Assembly (NCBI GenBank): GCA_049296695.1
Contig: JBAQSX010000161.1
Coordinates: 1-20,679 of the forward strand
Direction of reading: 5' to 3'
DNA from: UBA10906 sp049296695
Lineage (GTDB): Bacteria; Pseudomonadota; Gammaproteobacteria; Methylococcales; Methylomonadaceae
DNA: 20,679 nucleotides
Below the pieces are notes generated by a model. The model searched no databases. It was not told the DNA's origin and saw only the letters and a program-made list of their open reading frames with translations. Shown piece by piece: positions 14,190 to 20,679 of the stretch (the stretch's first letter is position 1; each line of letters begins with the position of its first letter). The translations under genes and the position numbers were made by a program.

Positions 14190-14215
14190 GGAGTTCAAAC
14201 CTAAGTTTGAATTCC
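14190..14215. repeat. Second copy of the 26-bp palindrome
   Basis: Near-palindrome with half-site GGAGTTCAAACCT, differing at two positions from the perfect copy at 6079-6104, one of which (G to A at the centre) breaks symmetry. It begins 18 bp after the msrA stop and, like the first copy, sits between convergent genes (msrA and feoC). The terminal repeats seen around the first copy are not evident here. Confidence 0.65.
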
Positions 14216-14247
14216 AAAATAATTTATTATTTCAAATAAATACTAGC

Positions 14248-14267
14248 TTACAAAGCAAGCTTTGTAA
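14248..14267. terminator. Hairpin at the end of the feo operon
   Basis: Perfect 9-bp stem TTACAAAGC (14248-14256) and GCTTTGTAA (14259-14267) with a 2-nt gap, immediately after the feoC stop on the minus strand. No T run follows, so it may be a transcript-stabilising hairpin rather than a strict terminator. Confidence 0.45.
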
Positions 14268-14269
14268 TA

Positions 14270-14494
14270 TTAATTATCTAGCCATTCATATAATTCAGTA
14301 AGTGTGCTGTCACAACGACAACAACTCGTACCGCAATTAGCTTCTAAAGATAATTTCTTTACCTTACCTTTATTTATCCATTTAGCCAGCATGGCGCGTA
14401 AAGTATCAGCATCGCTATTAAAATGAGTCATCAAGTCTTTTAAAGAAACGCGATGCTGTTGTTTTAAATAATCACGCAATTCCGTTAAAATCAT
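14270..14494 (-). CDS. feoC: FeoC-like small regulator of ferrous iron transport
   Basis: A 74-aa protein with a winged-helix N-terminal half (LTELRDYLKQQHRVSLKDLMTHFNSDADTLRAMLAKW, split over helices at 3-13, 17-26 and 30-39) and a cysteine-rich wing, CGTSCCRC, at 54-61. FeoC proteins of enterobacteria have four cysteines here that bind an oxygen-sensitive Fe-S cluster; this one has Cys54, 58, 59 and 61, which is tighter than the usual spacing. In characterised systems FeoC binds the cytoplasmic domain of FeoB and protects it from the FtsH protease. It is the last gene of feoABC; its ATG overlaps the feoB TGA in ATGA, so it is translated by coupling. The order A-B-C and the size support the call. 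Confidence 0.88.
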   Translation of the reverse strand: MILTELRDYLKQQHRVSLKDLMTHFNSDADTLRAMLAKWINKGKVKKLSLEANCGTSCCRCDSTLTELYEWLDN

Positions 14495-16797
14495 GACAAC
14501 ACCTCAAACCTATTTTTTTTAGGCGTATTTCGACCAAACCACCATAAGCTTAATAATACCGCGCTAAAAATAAATAATAACCCAATTATCCACGTTAATG
14601 AATACTGAGGATGCTGATTATAAGTTGCTATTTGATAAAATACCGTAGCTGTCATATAAGCCAAGCCTGTCGTCCAAAATACTACAAATACTGTCCAGCC
14701 TAAATTCGTTTCTCGATAAATAGCAGAAGTTGCCGCCACACAAGGCGCGTATAATAAAATAAATAATAAATAAGCAAATGCCCCCGCTTTACCATCAAAA
14801 CTATGTTGCATAGCGGCGAAAGTATTAGTTTTTACTTCTTGCTCAGTTTTATTATTATCAATTTTTAAACCCAATGGGTCTAAAACATTATCTACAACAG
14901 CGCGTAAATTATCAGGTATCGTTTGACAAGCATCGAGTAAAGCTTGTTTTAAATTAAATTCGGGTTTTTCATTAGATTCGGTTATGGTCATTTGACTATA
15001 TAAAGAATCTAATGTCCCGACTACGGCTTCTTTAGCCAATATTCCTGTAAAAATCCCTACAGTTGCCACCCAATTATCTTGAGCAATTCCCATCGGTTTA
15101 AATGCAGGGGTTAATACTCTACCCACTGCACTCAGTAAAGATTTATCACGGTTTTCTGTACCAAAATGACCATTAGTATCTACTGCATTTAATAGGTTTA
15201 ATACTAATACCATTGGGACAATAATTTTACCCGCATTTAATAAAAAGCTTTTTAATCTGTCCCACGTTCTTAAACTAATACCGCGCAAAGTGGGTAAATG
15301 ATAAGTGGGTAGTTCCATAATAAAAGGTGAGGATTCGCCTTTAAATAAAGTATGGCGCATAATTAAGCCTGTTAATACTGCGACTATTATGCCTAATAAA
15401 TATAAGCCAAAGACTAAATTTTGTCCGCCGACTGGAAAAAATGCCGCCGCAAATAAGGCATAAACGGGTAATCTTGCCCCACACGACATAAAGGGATTCA
15501 TTAAATTAGTGAGTATTCTATCGCGCTGATTATCTAAAGTACGCGTTGCCATAATAGCAGGCACATTACAACCAAAACCCACTATCATCGGCACAAATGA
15601 TTTACCAGGTAAACCTATCATGCGCATAAATCTATCCATGACAAAGGCGGCACGCGCCATATAGCCTGAATCTTCTAAAGCCGATAAAAATAGAAATAAA
15701 AAGCCAACAATGGGAATAAAAGTGGCGACCACTTGAATACCCCCGCCTAAGCCTTGAGTTATTAAGACATTAATTGCCACAGGCACAGCCAATTTTGTTA
15801 ATTGAATACTTAAAGCATCAATTAATAACGCGCCGACGCTTTGGTCGAAAAAATCAACAAAGGCACTGCCAATATTAATGGTGAACATAAACATGGCATA
15901 CATCACTAATAAAAAAATCGGTATGCCTAAAAAACGATTTAATACAATTCTATCAATCCGCTCAGTGCTATGACGACTGATTTCATTTAATTTACAAACG
16001 GTCTGCTGAGTTAATTCATTAACAAAACCATAACGCGCATCAGCGGCTAATATATCAATTTCATCATCGGTTTCTAATTCAACTTGTTTTTGCAGTATAG
16101 CCACTAAAGGTAATAATTCAGTACCTGCAATTTGTTTAGCTAAGGTATCGTCTTCTAATAAACGTAATGCCAACCAACGTACATCACAAGGGTATTGCTG
16201 AGCAATAGTAATTAAATGCGGCGATAATTCAGTTACTGCTTTTTCTAAAGCGGCGGTGTAATTGATATTTAATAAGGGAATAGGTTTGACATTAGCAGAA
16301 GTATTAATCGCGGCTTTGAGCATATTAATACCGTCTTTATGCGCCGCTGAAATCGCCAGCACAGGACAGCCTAATTTTAAAGATAAAAAATTAATATCGA
16401 TTTTAATACCGCGCTTTTTCACCACGTCCATCATATTTAATACGACTATCATCGGGACGCGCATTTCAATTAATTGCGAAGTTAAATAAAGATTACGCTC
16501 TATATTGGAGGCATCGATGATATTAATAATTAAATCCGCTTCGCGTGAGGCGACATAATCGCGGGCTACTTTTTCATCTAAAGAAACAGTATCGTCAGCG
16601 GCTTCTAATGAATAAGTCCCGGGTAAATCAACTAATTCAATAAGTTTATTAGCAAAACTATAATCGCCCGTTTTCTTTTCAACCGTCACGCCCGGCCAAT
16701 TACCCACATGTTGCTTAGCCCCTGTTAAGGCATTAAACAAAGTGGTTTTGCCACAATTGGGATTGCCGACCACGCCGACAATAAAATCCGCACTCAT
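14491..16797 (-). CDS. feoB: Ferrous iron transport protein B (GTPase and permease)
   Basis: A 768-aa inner-membrane protein, full length. The cytoplasmic G domain has G1 GNPNCGKT at 11-18, switch residues around NWPGVTVEK (33-41), G3 DLPG at 57-60, and G4 NMMD at 121-124. A helical spacer domain follows to about residue 275. The membrane part contains the two conserved gate motifs GCNVPAIMATR and CGARLPVYA, and hydrophobic spans through LWW near the end. FeoB takes up Fe2+ under low oxygen or reducing conditions. The ATG overlaps the feoA stop by one base (TAATG), and the stop overlaps feoC, so the three proteins are made in a coupled ratio. The insert near FNLKQALLDACQTIPDN is the usual loop before the final spans. 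No key residue appears to be missing. Confidence 0.98.
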   Translation of the reverse strand: MSADFIVGVVGNPNCGKTTLFNALTGAKQHVGNWPGVTVEKKTGDYSFANKLIELVDLPGTYSLEAADDTVSLDEKVARDYVASREADLIINIIDASNIERNLYLTSQLIEMRVPMIVVLNMMDVVKKRGIKIDINFLSLKLGCPVLAISAAHKDGINMLKAAINTSANVKPIPLLNINYTAALEKAVTELSPHLITIAQQYPCDVRWLALRLLEDDTLAKQIAGTELLPLVAILQKQVELETDDEIDILAADARYGFVNELTQQTVCKLNEISRHSTERIDRIVLNRFLGIPIFLLVMYAMFMFTINIGSAFVDFFDQSVGALLIDALSIQLTKLAVPVAINVLITQGLGGGIQVVATFIPIVGFLFLFLSALEDSGYMARAAFVMDRFMRMIGLPGKSFVPMIVGFGCNVPAIMATRTLDNQRDRILTNLMNPFMSCGARLPVYALFAAAFFPVGGQNLVFGLYLLGIIVAVLTGLIMRHTLFKGESSPFIMELPTYHLPTLRGISLRTWDRLKSFLLNAGKIIVPMVLVLNLLNAVDTNGHFGTENRDKSLLSAVGRVLTPAFKPMGIAQDNWVATVGIFTGILAKEAVVGTLDSLYSQMTITESNEKPEFNLKQALLDACQTIPDNLRAVVDNVLDPLGLKIDNNKTEQEVKTNTFAAMQHSFDGKAGAFAYLLFILLYAPCVAATSAIYRETNLGWTVFVVFWTTGLAYMTATVFYQIATYNQHPQYSLTWIIGLLFIFSAVLLSLWWFGRNTPKKNRFEVLS

Positions 16798-17030
16798 TAT
16801 AATTTCTCAATTAATAAAATCGCCGCTTCATCTTTGCGTAAAGTTAAAGCAAAACCGCGTAATTTAATTTCTACAGGATCACCCATCGGCGCGAAACGGG
16901 TCACGCTGAATTCTGTTCCAGGGGTGAGTCCCATTGCCAATAAGCGTTTACGATAAGGTTTGCCTGAGGGTTCAAAACCGATGATTTTGCCTAAATCACC
17001 TGTGACCAAATTTTTTAAACTAATAGCCAT
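16797..17030 (-). CDS. feoA: Ferrous iron transport protein A
   Basis: A 77-aa SH3-like protein. It shows GKIIGFEPSG, YRKRLLAMGLTPGTEFSV and PVEIKLRGFALTLRKDEAAILLIE, the usual FeoA landmarks. FeoA is cytoplasmic and is needed for FeoB-driven Fe2+ uptake, probably by binding FeoB. I chose the ATG at 17030 (MAISLKNLV) because AGGTGG lies 5 bp upstream of it; the ATG at 17033 would leave only 2 bp, and a GTG at 17039 falls inside the Shine-Dalgarno. The family length of about 75 aa agrees. It is the first gene of feoABC, with a Fur-box-like site some 50 bp upstream. Confidence 0.95.
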   Translation of the reverse strand: MAISLKNLVTGDLGKIIGFEPSGKPYRKRLLAMGLTPGTEFSVTRFAPMGDPVEIKLRGFALTLRKDEAAILLIEKL

Positions 17031-17078
17031 CATAACCACCTAAATAATCGTGTGAAAAACCTAAAGAATGTCGCCAAT

Positions 17079-17093
17079 CAATAATCATTCTCA
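17079..17093 (-). promoter_or_regulatory. Predicted Fur box of feoABC
   Basis: On the minus strand TGAGAATGATTATTG against the 7-1-7 Fur consensus TGATAATnATTATCA: 11 of 14 informative positions match. It lies about 50 bp upstream of the feoA start, just downstream of a possible -10 box, where a bound repressor would block transcription. Fur control of feo operons is well established in gammaproteobacteria, which raises confidence. Confidence 0.65.
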
Positions 17094-17103
17094 ATTGAGA
17101 GCG

Positions 17104-17132
17104 ACTATATCACTAACGGCTACTATTTAAAA
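17104..17132 (-). promoter_or_regulatory. Possible sigma-70 promoter of feoABC
   Basis: Minus-strand -10 candidate TATAGT (17109-17104) with a weak -35 TTTTAA (17132-17127) and a 17-bp spacer. The predicted start point would lie next to the Fur box. The -35 match is poor, so this is tentative. The whole stretch 17031-17345 is otherwise gene-free and AT-rich and contains the promoters of two divergent units. Confidence 0.35.
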
Positions 17133-17233
17133 TAAAACATCATCACAAACCCGCTAAAAAACGTATTTTTAGTGCGCAGTTTACAGAAAAATCGGTAAGT
17201 TATATCTTTTTCTGGCAAGATAGTTTCGCTAAA

Positions 17234-17260
17234 TTGCACATCGTCTCTTTGAAATATAAA
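17234..17260 (+). promoter_or_regulatory. Possible promoter of the 122-aa gene
   Basis: TTGCAC (17234-17239) and TATAAA (17255-17260). The spacer is only 15 bp, shorter than ideal. No better pair was seen before the GTG at 17346. Confidence 0.25.
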
Positions 17261-17345
17261 GTTTTTTTAAAAAAAAAGCTTGTGTTATTAAAAATAATCG
17301 GGCAGTATATAGCCCTGAAGAGTTTATCCACGCAGGTTCATCATC

Positions 17346-17714
17346 GTGCATTTCCGTTTACGCAAAAATGTCATTCAATTGATACGAACGACTTATAACG
17401 AAAGTAAAAAGAAAGGCGACAATGTCATTGTCGGCACAGTGAAGTTGAGTAAGCCGCAACTGTCTGATGAACTACAAGCAAAATTAAGCACAGAAGAGAT
17501 TAATGCGTTTGAAACGTGGCTAACCACGCAACATCGCACCGAGATGTTACGCGCAGAACTTGCCGCATTGACCTTGGCGGAAACCATGCACATTGCACAA
17601 CTATGGTTTGAACGAGAGGGACAATCGGTTGCCGCCCAAAACGCGGCCGCTGATATTATGAGCGTGTGGCAAAGTCTACGCCGCGCTTTAACTAAACAAG
17701 CTTTATTAGATTAG
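17346..17714 (+). CDS. Hypothetical protein, helical, unrecognised family
   Basis: A 122-aa protein that I cannot assign. The N-terminus is basic and strand-like (FRLRKNVIQLIRTTYNESKK, then NVIVGTVKL), followed by LQAKLSTEEINAFETWL and two long predicted helices rich in Ala, Leu, Glu and Gln (about 68-90 and 93-118), with LAALTLAETMHIAQLWFEREG in between. No cysteines, no signal peptide, no membrane span. The start is GTG with AGG 9 bp upstream; no in-frame ATG lies nearby that would keep the basic head. A basic strand plus helical tail could suit a nucleic-acid-associated protein, and it is followed 68 bp later by an HU-like gene on the same strand, but this is only suggestive. Codon use matches neighbouring genes, so it is probably real. 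Confidence 0.7.
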   Translation: MHFRLRKNVIQLIRTTYNESKKKGDNVIVGTVKLSKPQLSDELQAKLSTEEINAFETWLTTQHRTEMLRAELAALTLAETMHIAQLWFEREGQSVAAQNAAADIMSVWQSLRRALTKQALLD

Positions 17715-17782
17715 CAAAGCCCAAAGCGCGGCTATAACACGCAAACAACACTATTTACAAACAACCTCAAAGAGAGACGACA

Positions 17783-18058
17783 ATGAAACCCATCGAAATC
17801 GTGGCAGAATTGAAAAAAGCCCAACCTAAATTATTTGCTCAATTACCTGATGCCAAAGCGGCTAAAGTGGTCAATGCGGTATTGCGTTACACCGCAAAAC
17901 AAATTGAAGAAACCGCTGAAGGTAAAGTAAAAATCGCAGGTTTAGGCACGTTCAACGTGAAAGAACGTGAACAAGAAAAAAATGGCGAAAAGAAAACTGT
18001 AAAAAGAATCAGTTTCAATGCCGCTAAAATTAAAGCAAAAACCAAGAAAGCGGATTAA
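17783..18058 (+). CDS. HU family DNA-binding protein (divergent)
   Basis: A 91-aa protein of HU/IHF size. The N-terminal helical dimer region (PIEIVAELKKAQPKLFAQL, then AKAAKVVNAVLRYTAKQIEE) leads to KVKIAGLGTFNVKERE at 48-63, where GLGTF at 53-57 is the family signature. HU proteins are nucleoid-associated dimers that bend and compact DNA. The beta-arm is unusual: the common RxGRNPxTG tip with its intercalating proline is missing, replaced by the charged EKNGEKKTVKR, and the tail is Lys-rich (KIKAKTKKAD). This may weaken bending or change specificity (inference). A GAGAGA Shine-Dalgarno sits ahead of the ATG, and a strong terminator ends the transcript about 80 bp later. Confidence 0.88.
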   Translation: MKPIEIVAELKKAQPKLFAQLPDAKAAKVVNAVLRYTAKQIEETAEGKVKIAGLGTFNVKEREQEKNGEKKTVKRISFNAAKIKAKTKKAD

Positions 18059-18083
18059 TTGCTATCTTGCTATACAACGGTGT

Positions 18084-18117
18084 TTTCAGTTACACTGAAA
18101 TATCAAAAGTCTTTTGA
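18084..18117 (+). other. Two small hairpins in the 3' region of the HU-like gene
   Basis: TTTCAGT/ACTGAAA (18084-18090, 18094-18100) followed at once by TCAAAAG/CTTTTGA (18103-18109, 18111-18117). Together with the terminator at 18141 they make three consecutive hairpins in the 3' untranslated region, which could protect the mRNA or be part of a small 3'-derived RNA (speculative). Confidence 0.4.
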
Positions 18118-18140
18118 AAAGACGCACCATTGAATGGCTT

Positions 18141-18178
18141 AAAACCGTTTAAACCTTTAGTGTTTAAACGGTTTTTTT
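18141..18178 (+). terminator. Strong Rho-independent terminator after the HU-like gene
   Basis: Perfect 14-bp stem AAAACCGTTTAAAC (18141-18154) and its complement (18162-18175), a 7-nt loop, and a run of seven Ts at 18172-18178. The A-rich 5' side would also let it act on the opposite strand, but no minus-strand gene ends here. Confidence 0.92.
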
Positions 18179-18233
18179 ACTTATGGGGTTTTGAAAAATA
18201 TAACTACCTAGTTCAATTAATTGTTATTCTTGG

Positions 18234-18338
18234 CAGAATCAGGATTTAGAAAATTTTAAGATAAACAAGATATTCAGCTTACTAATTTTTTTAATCGTAT
18301 AAATTATGATTCTAACAATGCGACTAAATAGTTACAAA
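18234..18338. repeat. Degenerate AT-rich inverted repeat (copy 4, opposite orientation)
   Basis: Occupies most of the gene-free stretch between the HU terminator and the sulfotransferase gene. Left end CAGAATCAGGATTTAG, right end AAATTATGATTCTA as its rough complement. The flank GACTAAATAGTTACAAA (18322-18338) is the exact reverse complement of 9034-9050 beside copies 2 and 3, so this is the same element family with shared flanking sequence, inserted the other way round. No ORF is present. Confidence 0.6.
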
Positions 18339-18414
18339 AATTTTTAATAAATATATAATTCAAATTTTTAATGTACCTCCCATTCAAAAAATTCTAACCT
18401 CTGGAATTATTAAC

Positions 18415-20319
18415 ATGAACGAAATAACTAATATCTTCAATAACCAAAAGTTAGATATAACAAAATTAGAAAAAATAGAAGCCCTGCCAGAGCCCAAATA
18501 CCGATATATTATTGCAATAACGCCCAGATCGGGCAGTAGTTATCTCTCTGATGTAATGACACATACCGAAAATTTAGGCAGCCCTGCTGAGCTTTTAAGT
18601 CAGACGGTAATTAGCAATGTTTTAAAAACTATTTCTGGACGCAATCCTGATGACTATCTGCGTAATGCCATGCGTCTTAGAAAATCGCGCAACAGCGTTG
18701 CAGGACTTAAAGCCAGTTGGTTTCAATTTAGAAATTTTAAGGATTGCGTAACGGATAAAAATTATTTAGTAGACTTTAAATATATTTATCTCATACGCCG
18801 CGATTTAAATGCGCAAGCCGTTTCTTTATATAGAGCAACCGCTTCAAATGTGTTTCACACCAATATCAAACACAGTGAAGAAGCCATTAATAAATTAAAT
18901 GCCTTAGAATATGATTTTAATGAAATAAAAAAATGGCATAAACATATAGTCGATCAAGAACAAGGCTGGCAAAAATTTTTCTATGAAAATAGCATTGTGC
19001 CTTTGTGCATTTTTTATGAAGATATTGAAGCCGATATTTTGGCAGTATTAAAACGTATTGCTCATTATATTGGTGTCAGTGCTGATAGTATTGCTTTACC
19101 CGAAAAAACCTCCGTCTTTGAAAAAGTGAGCGATAATCGCAATATTGAATGGACACATCATTTTGCTTTAGATTATGCCTTGCAAAAAAATAATACACCA
19201 TCGAGATTAATAAGCTTTGATATTCCAAAAAAGGATGAAAAGGCTACACGTCTCGAAGACAGCGGGCAATTTTATTTATATGGTTTTCCACAAGAAGTTA
19301 GTTTAAAAACGCCTTTAGTGCAGAATTTAACTAAAACTTTTTTAACAGTAGCCAATTGTTTTGCTACAAAAGCCTTTTTAAATATGGCAGACAAAACGCT
19401 GTATGGTTCGCTTTATCAAGATTGTCAGTTAATCAATAACGCGACTTTTCGAGGACCTACAGGTCATCATTTTGGAGACCCGCAAGAAATTTCTATCGAT
19501 CGCGTTACTAAAGCAGAACTCATAAAAGGTAAATCTATTTATCTTGGCTGGTTATTAAATCATTTTGGACATATTCTTTTAGAAGCACCCGCTAGATTTT
19601 GGATATTGGATACTGTCGATATTAAAGACTGTAACTTTGTTTTCCATCCCTTAGGAAGATACCCTACTCTTGTAAATATATTAAAAATTGAGTTTGCTAG
19701 AGCTTTATTTGAGAGTTTTGGTATCGCTTCTGATAAAATAATTTTGTTAGATAAAGATTTTGTTTTTGAGGAATTAATAATTCCCAGTTCATTATCATTT
19801 TTAAATCTTACTATGGATAGTTATCAATTATCTATTTATGATAGAGTAAATAATTATTTGGAACTACAGCAAATCAACAGATTAGCCGCTGTAAATTCTG
19901 TTGATACACTTCCAAAAAAGAAAAAATTATATCTCTCCCGTGAATCATTAGCCGATAACAAAAGAAAAGCAGTTAATGAAGCGATGATTGAACAATTATT
20001 TCAAAAACACGATTTTGAAGTGGTTTATTTAGAAAAATTGAATTTAGATATGCAAATACAATTAATACAACAAGCCGATGTTATCGCGGGTTGTGATGGT
20101 TCAGCACTTCATTTGGGTATATATCTCAAACCTGATGCCAAAATTATTGTATTGTCAGCCAGAAATATTATTGTCAATCAACTCATTGTAGGCGCGCTTC
20201 GCAATGTTAAAACACACATTATTTATGCTAGAACAAATCATGCAAATATGGGATGGCGTGATCAATGGGAGGCTGATATAGATTATATTGAACAATGTGT
20301 TAATCAGCTTTTGCTATAG
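18415..20319 (+). CDS. Stf0-type sulfotransferase fused to family 61 glycosyltransferase
   Basis: A 634-aa protein with two catalytic-looking domains. Residues about 28-245 resemble Stf0 sulfotransferases: YIIAITPRSGSSYLSDVM at 31-48 supplies the 5'-phosphosulfate loop (TPRSGSSYL, 36-44), and YIYLIRRDLNAQAVSLYRA at 123-141 the 3'-phosphate site for PAPS. Residues about 328-605 resemble glycosyltransferase family 61 (DUF563): LNHFGHILLEAPARFWIL at 381-398, KLYLSRE at 504-510, NEAMIEQLF at 521-529, FEVVYLEKLNLDMQIQLI at 534-551, and GCDGSALHLGIY at 559-570. It would sulfate a sugar or lipid and transfer a sugar, perhaps on the same cell-surface glycan (inference). No signal peptide, so it acts in the cytoplasm. 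Upstream Shine-Dalgarno is weak. No other glycan genes are visible in the window. Confidence 0.82.
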   Translation: MNEITNIFNNQKLDITKLEKIEALPEPKYRYIIAITPRSGSSYLSDVMTHTENLGSPAELLSQTVISNVLKTISGRNPDDYLRNAMRLRKSRNSVAGLKASWFQFRNFKDCVTDKNYLVDFKYIYLIRRDLNAQAVSLYRATASNVFHTNIKHSEEAINKLNALEYDFNEIKKWHKHIVDQEQGWQKFFYENSIVPLCIFYEDIEADILAVLKRIAHYIGVSADSIALPEKTSVFEKVSDNRNIEWTHHFALDYALQKNNTPSRLISFDIPKKDEKATRLEDSGQFYLYGFPQEVSLKTPLVQNLTKTFLTVANCFATKAFLNMADKTLYGSLYQDCQLINNATFRGPTGHHFGDPQEISIDRVTKAELIKGKSIYLGWLLNHFGHILLEAPARFWILDTVDIKDCNFVFHPLGRYPTLVNILKIEFARALFESFGIASDKIILLDKDFVFEELIIPSSLSFLNLTMDSYQLSIYDRVNNYLELQQINRLAAVNSVDTLPKKKKLYLSRESLADNKRKAVNEAMIEQLFQKHDFEVVYLEKLNLDMQIQLIQQADVIAGCDGSALHLGIYLKPDAKIIVLSARNIIVNQLIVGALRNVKTHIIYARTNHANMGWRDQWEADIDYIEQCVNQLLL

Positions 20320-20354
20320 GGTATTCAATAAAGCCTATTCTGAGCGTTTATACA

Positions 20355-20371
20355 GAGTGATTTATTCACTC
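20355..20371 (+). terminator. Possible weak terminator after the fusion gene
   Basis: GAGTGA (20355-20360) and TCACTC (20366-20371) with a 5-nt loop, 35 bp after the stop. It lacks a T tract, so termination is doubtful. Confidence 0.3.
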
Positions 20372-20413
20372 ATTCATTAAAGCAACTAACTACAAAGAAA
20401 CTATTTATGAATA

Positions 20414-20629
20414 ATGAAGTTTTACAAAATAATAAGTCTGCTAAAATACTTAATCATTCAGCCCGACGTATGGCGTTCTAATAATGGCTGGCGCACCCCG
20501 CTTTTTAATTCACTCGAAACTATTTCACGGCTTAATTATTTTGATCTTTTAGATAATATGGCGGTGCTTAGAAATTGTTCTGAACAAGAAGCCATTGAAT
20601 TATGCTTGAGCGAATTGAGTAGTTTCTAA
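20414..20629 (+). CDS. Short hypothetical protein, possibly frameshifted at its 5' end
   Basis: A 71-aa reading frame with no family I recognise. From about residue 17 (DVWRSNNGWRTPLFNSLETISRLNYFDLLDN, read in two parts) it looks like a genuine small helical protein, with NCSEQEAIELCLSEL near the end. Its first 16 residues are less convincing: they use ATA and CTG/CTA codons that are rare here. An overlapping ATG at 20407 opens another frame (MNNEVLQNNKSAKILNHSAR) with codon use typical of the window, which runs to a stop at 20479-20481. A single-base shift near 20475 would join that start to the 71-aa body. Purine-rich AAAGAAA precedes ATG 20407. It may be cotranscribed with the Stf0-GT61 gene, 94 bp upstream. 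Confidence 0.5.
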   Translation: MKFYKIISLLKYLIIQPDVWRSNNGWRTPLFNSLETISRLNYFDLLDNMAVLRNCSEQEAIELCLSELSSF

Positions 20630-20679
20630 TTTTAAATTAATAACAAGTTACGCAGATTATCGGGAGTGCAAGCTTTGCT

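Overview
The window looks like chromosomal DNA from an AT-rich gammaproteobacterium. The evidence is the Gram-negative cell-wall recycling ligase Mpl, a feoABC operon with FeoC, an Hsp33 and a full-length E. coli-type MsrA, a DUF721/DciA-like protein, and intergenic DNA rich in small palindromic repeats. The style (TTA-rich codons, many short interspersed palindromes, RTX proteins) suggests a Thiotrichales-type organism such as the Beggiatoa/Thiothrix group, but that is inference. No rRNA, tRNA, CRISPR array, transposase or phage gene was seen.

Layout. (1) 61-510 (-): DUF721/DciA-like protein. (2) 1013-6026 (+): a compact Ter stress-response cluster of three TerD-domain proteins, an ATP-grasp ligase, a TRSP-type phosphoribosyltransferase and a HAD phosphatase. 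It is closed on the left by a divergently oriented gene and on the right by a convergent one. (3) 6311-8857 (-): mpl and a secreted GDSL esterase. The DNA before, between and after them is packed with GTAG-headed hairpins, a MITE-like element, a perfect 32-bp palindrome and long AT-rich inverted repeats. (4) 9269-11959 (+): a large protein with delta-60 repeats and RTX calcium-binding repeats, probably exported by type I secretion; its upstream region carries two Fur-box-like sites inside a tandemly duplicated repeat. (5) 12127-14172: a small membrane protein, then hslO (Hsp33) and msrA facing away from each other over a 73-bp spacer, forming an oxidative protein-damage pair. (6) 14270-17030 (-): feoABC, translationally coupled, with a predicted Fur site upstream. 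(7) 17346-18058 (+): an unrecognised 122-aa protein and a divergent HU-like protein closed by a strong terminator. (8) 18415-20319 (+): a single protein that appears to fuse an Stf0-type sulfotransferase to a family 61 glycosyltransferase, followed by a short ORF that may be frameshifted.

Most notable: the reduced Ter biosynthetic module (no TerB, TerC, TerA or CitE-like lyase in the same block), the Stf0-GT61 fusion, the family of GTAG-headed palindromes whose copies keep their stems by compensatory changes, and the duplicated Fur-like sites ahead of the RTX gene. All family assignments come from reading motifs by eye; no database search was run.
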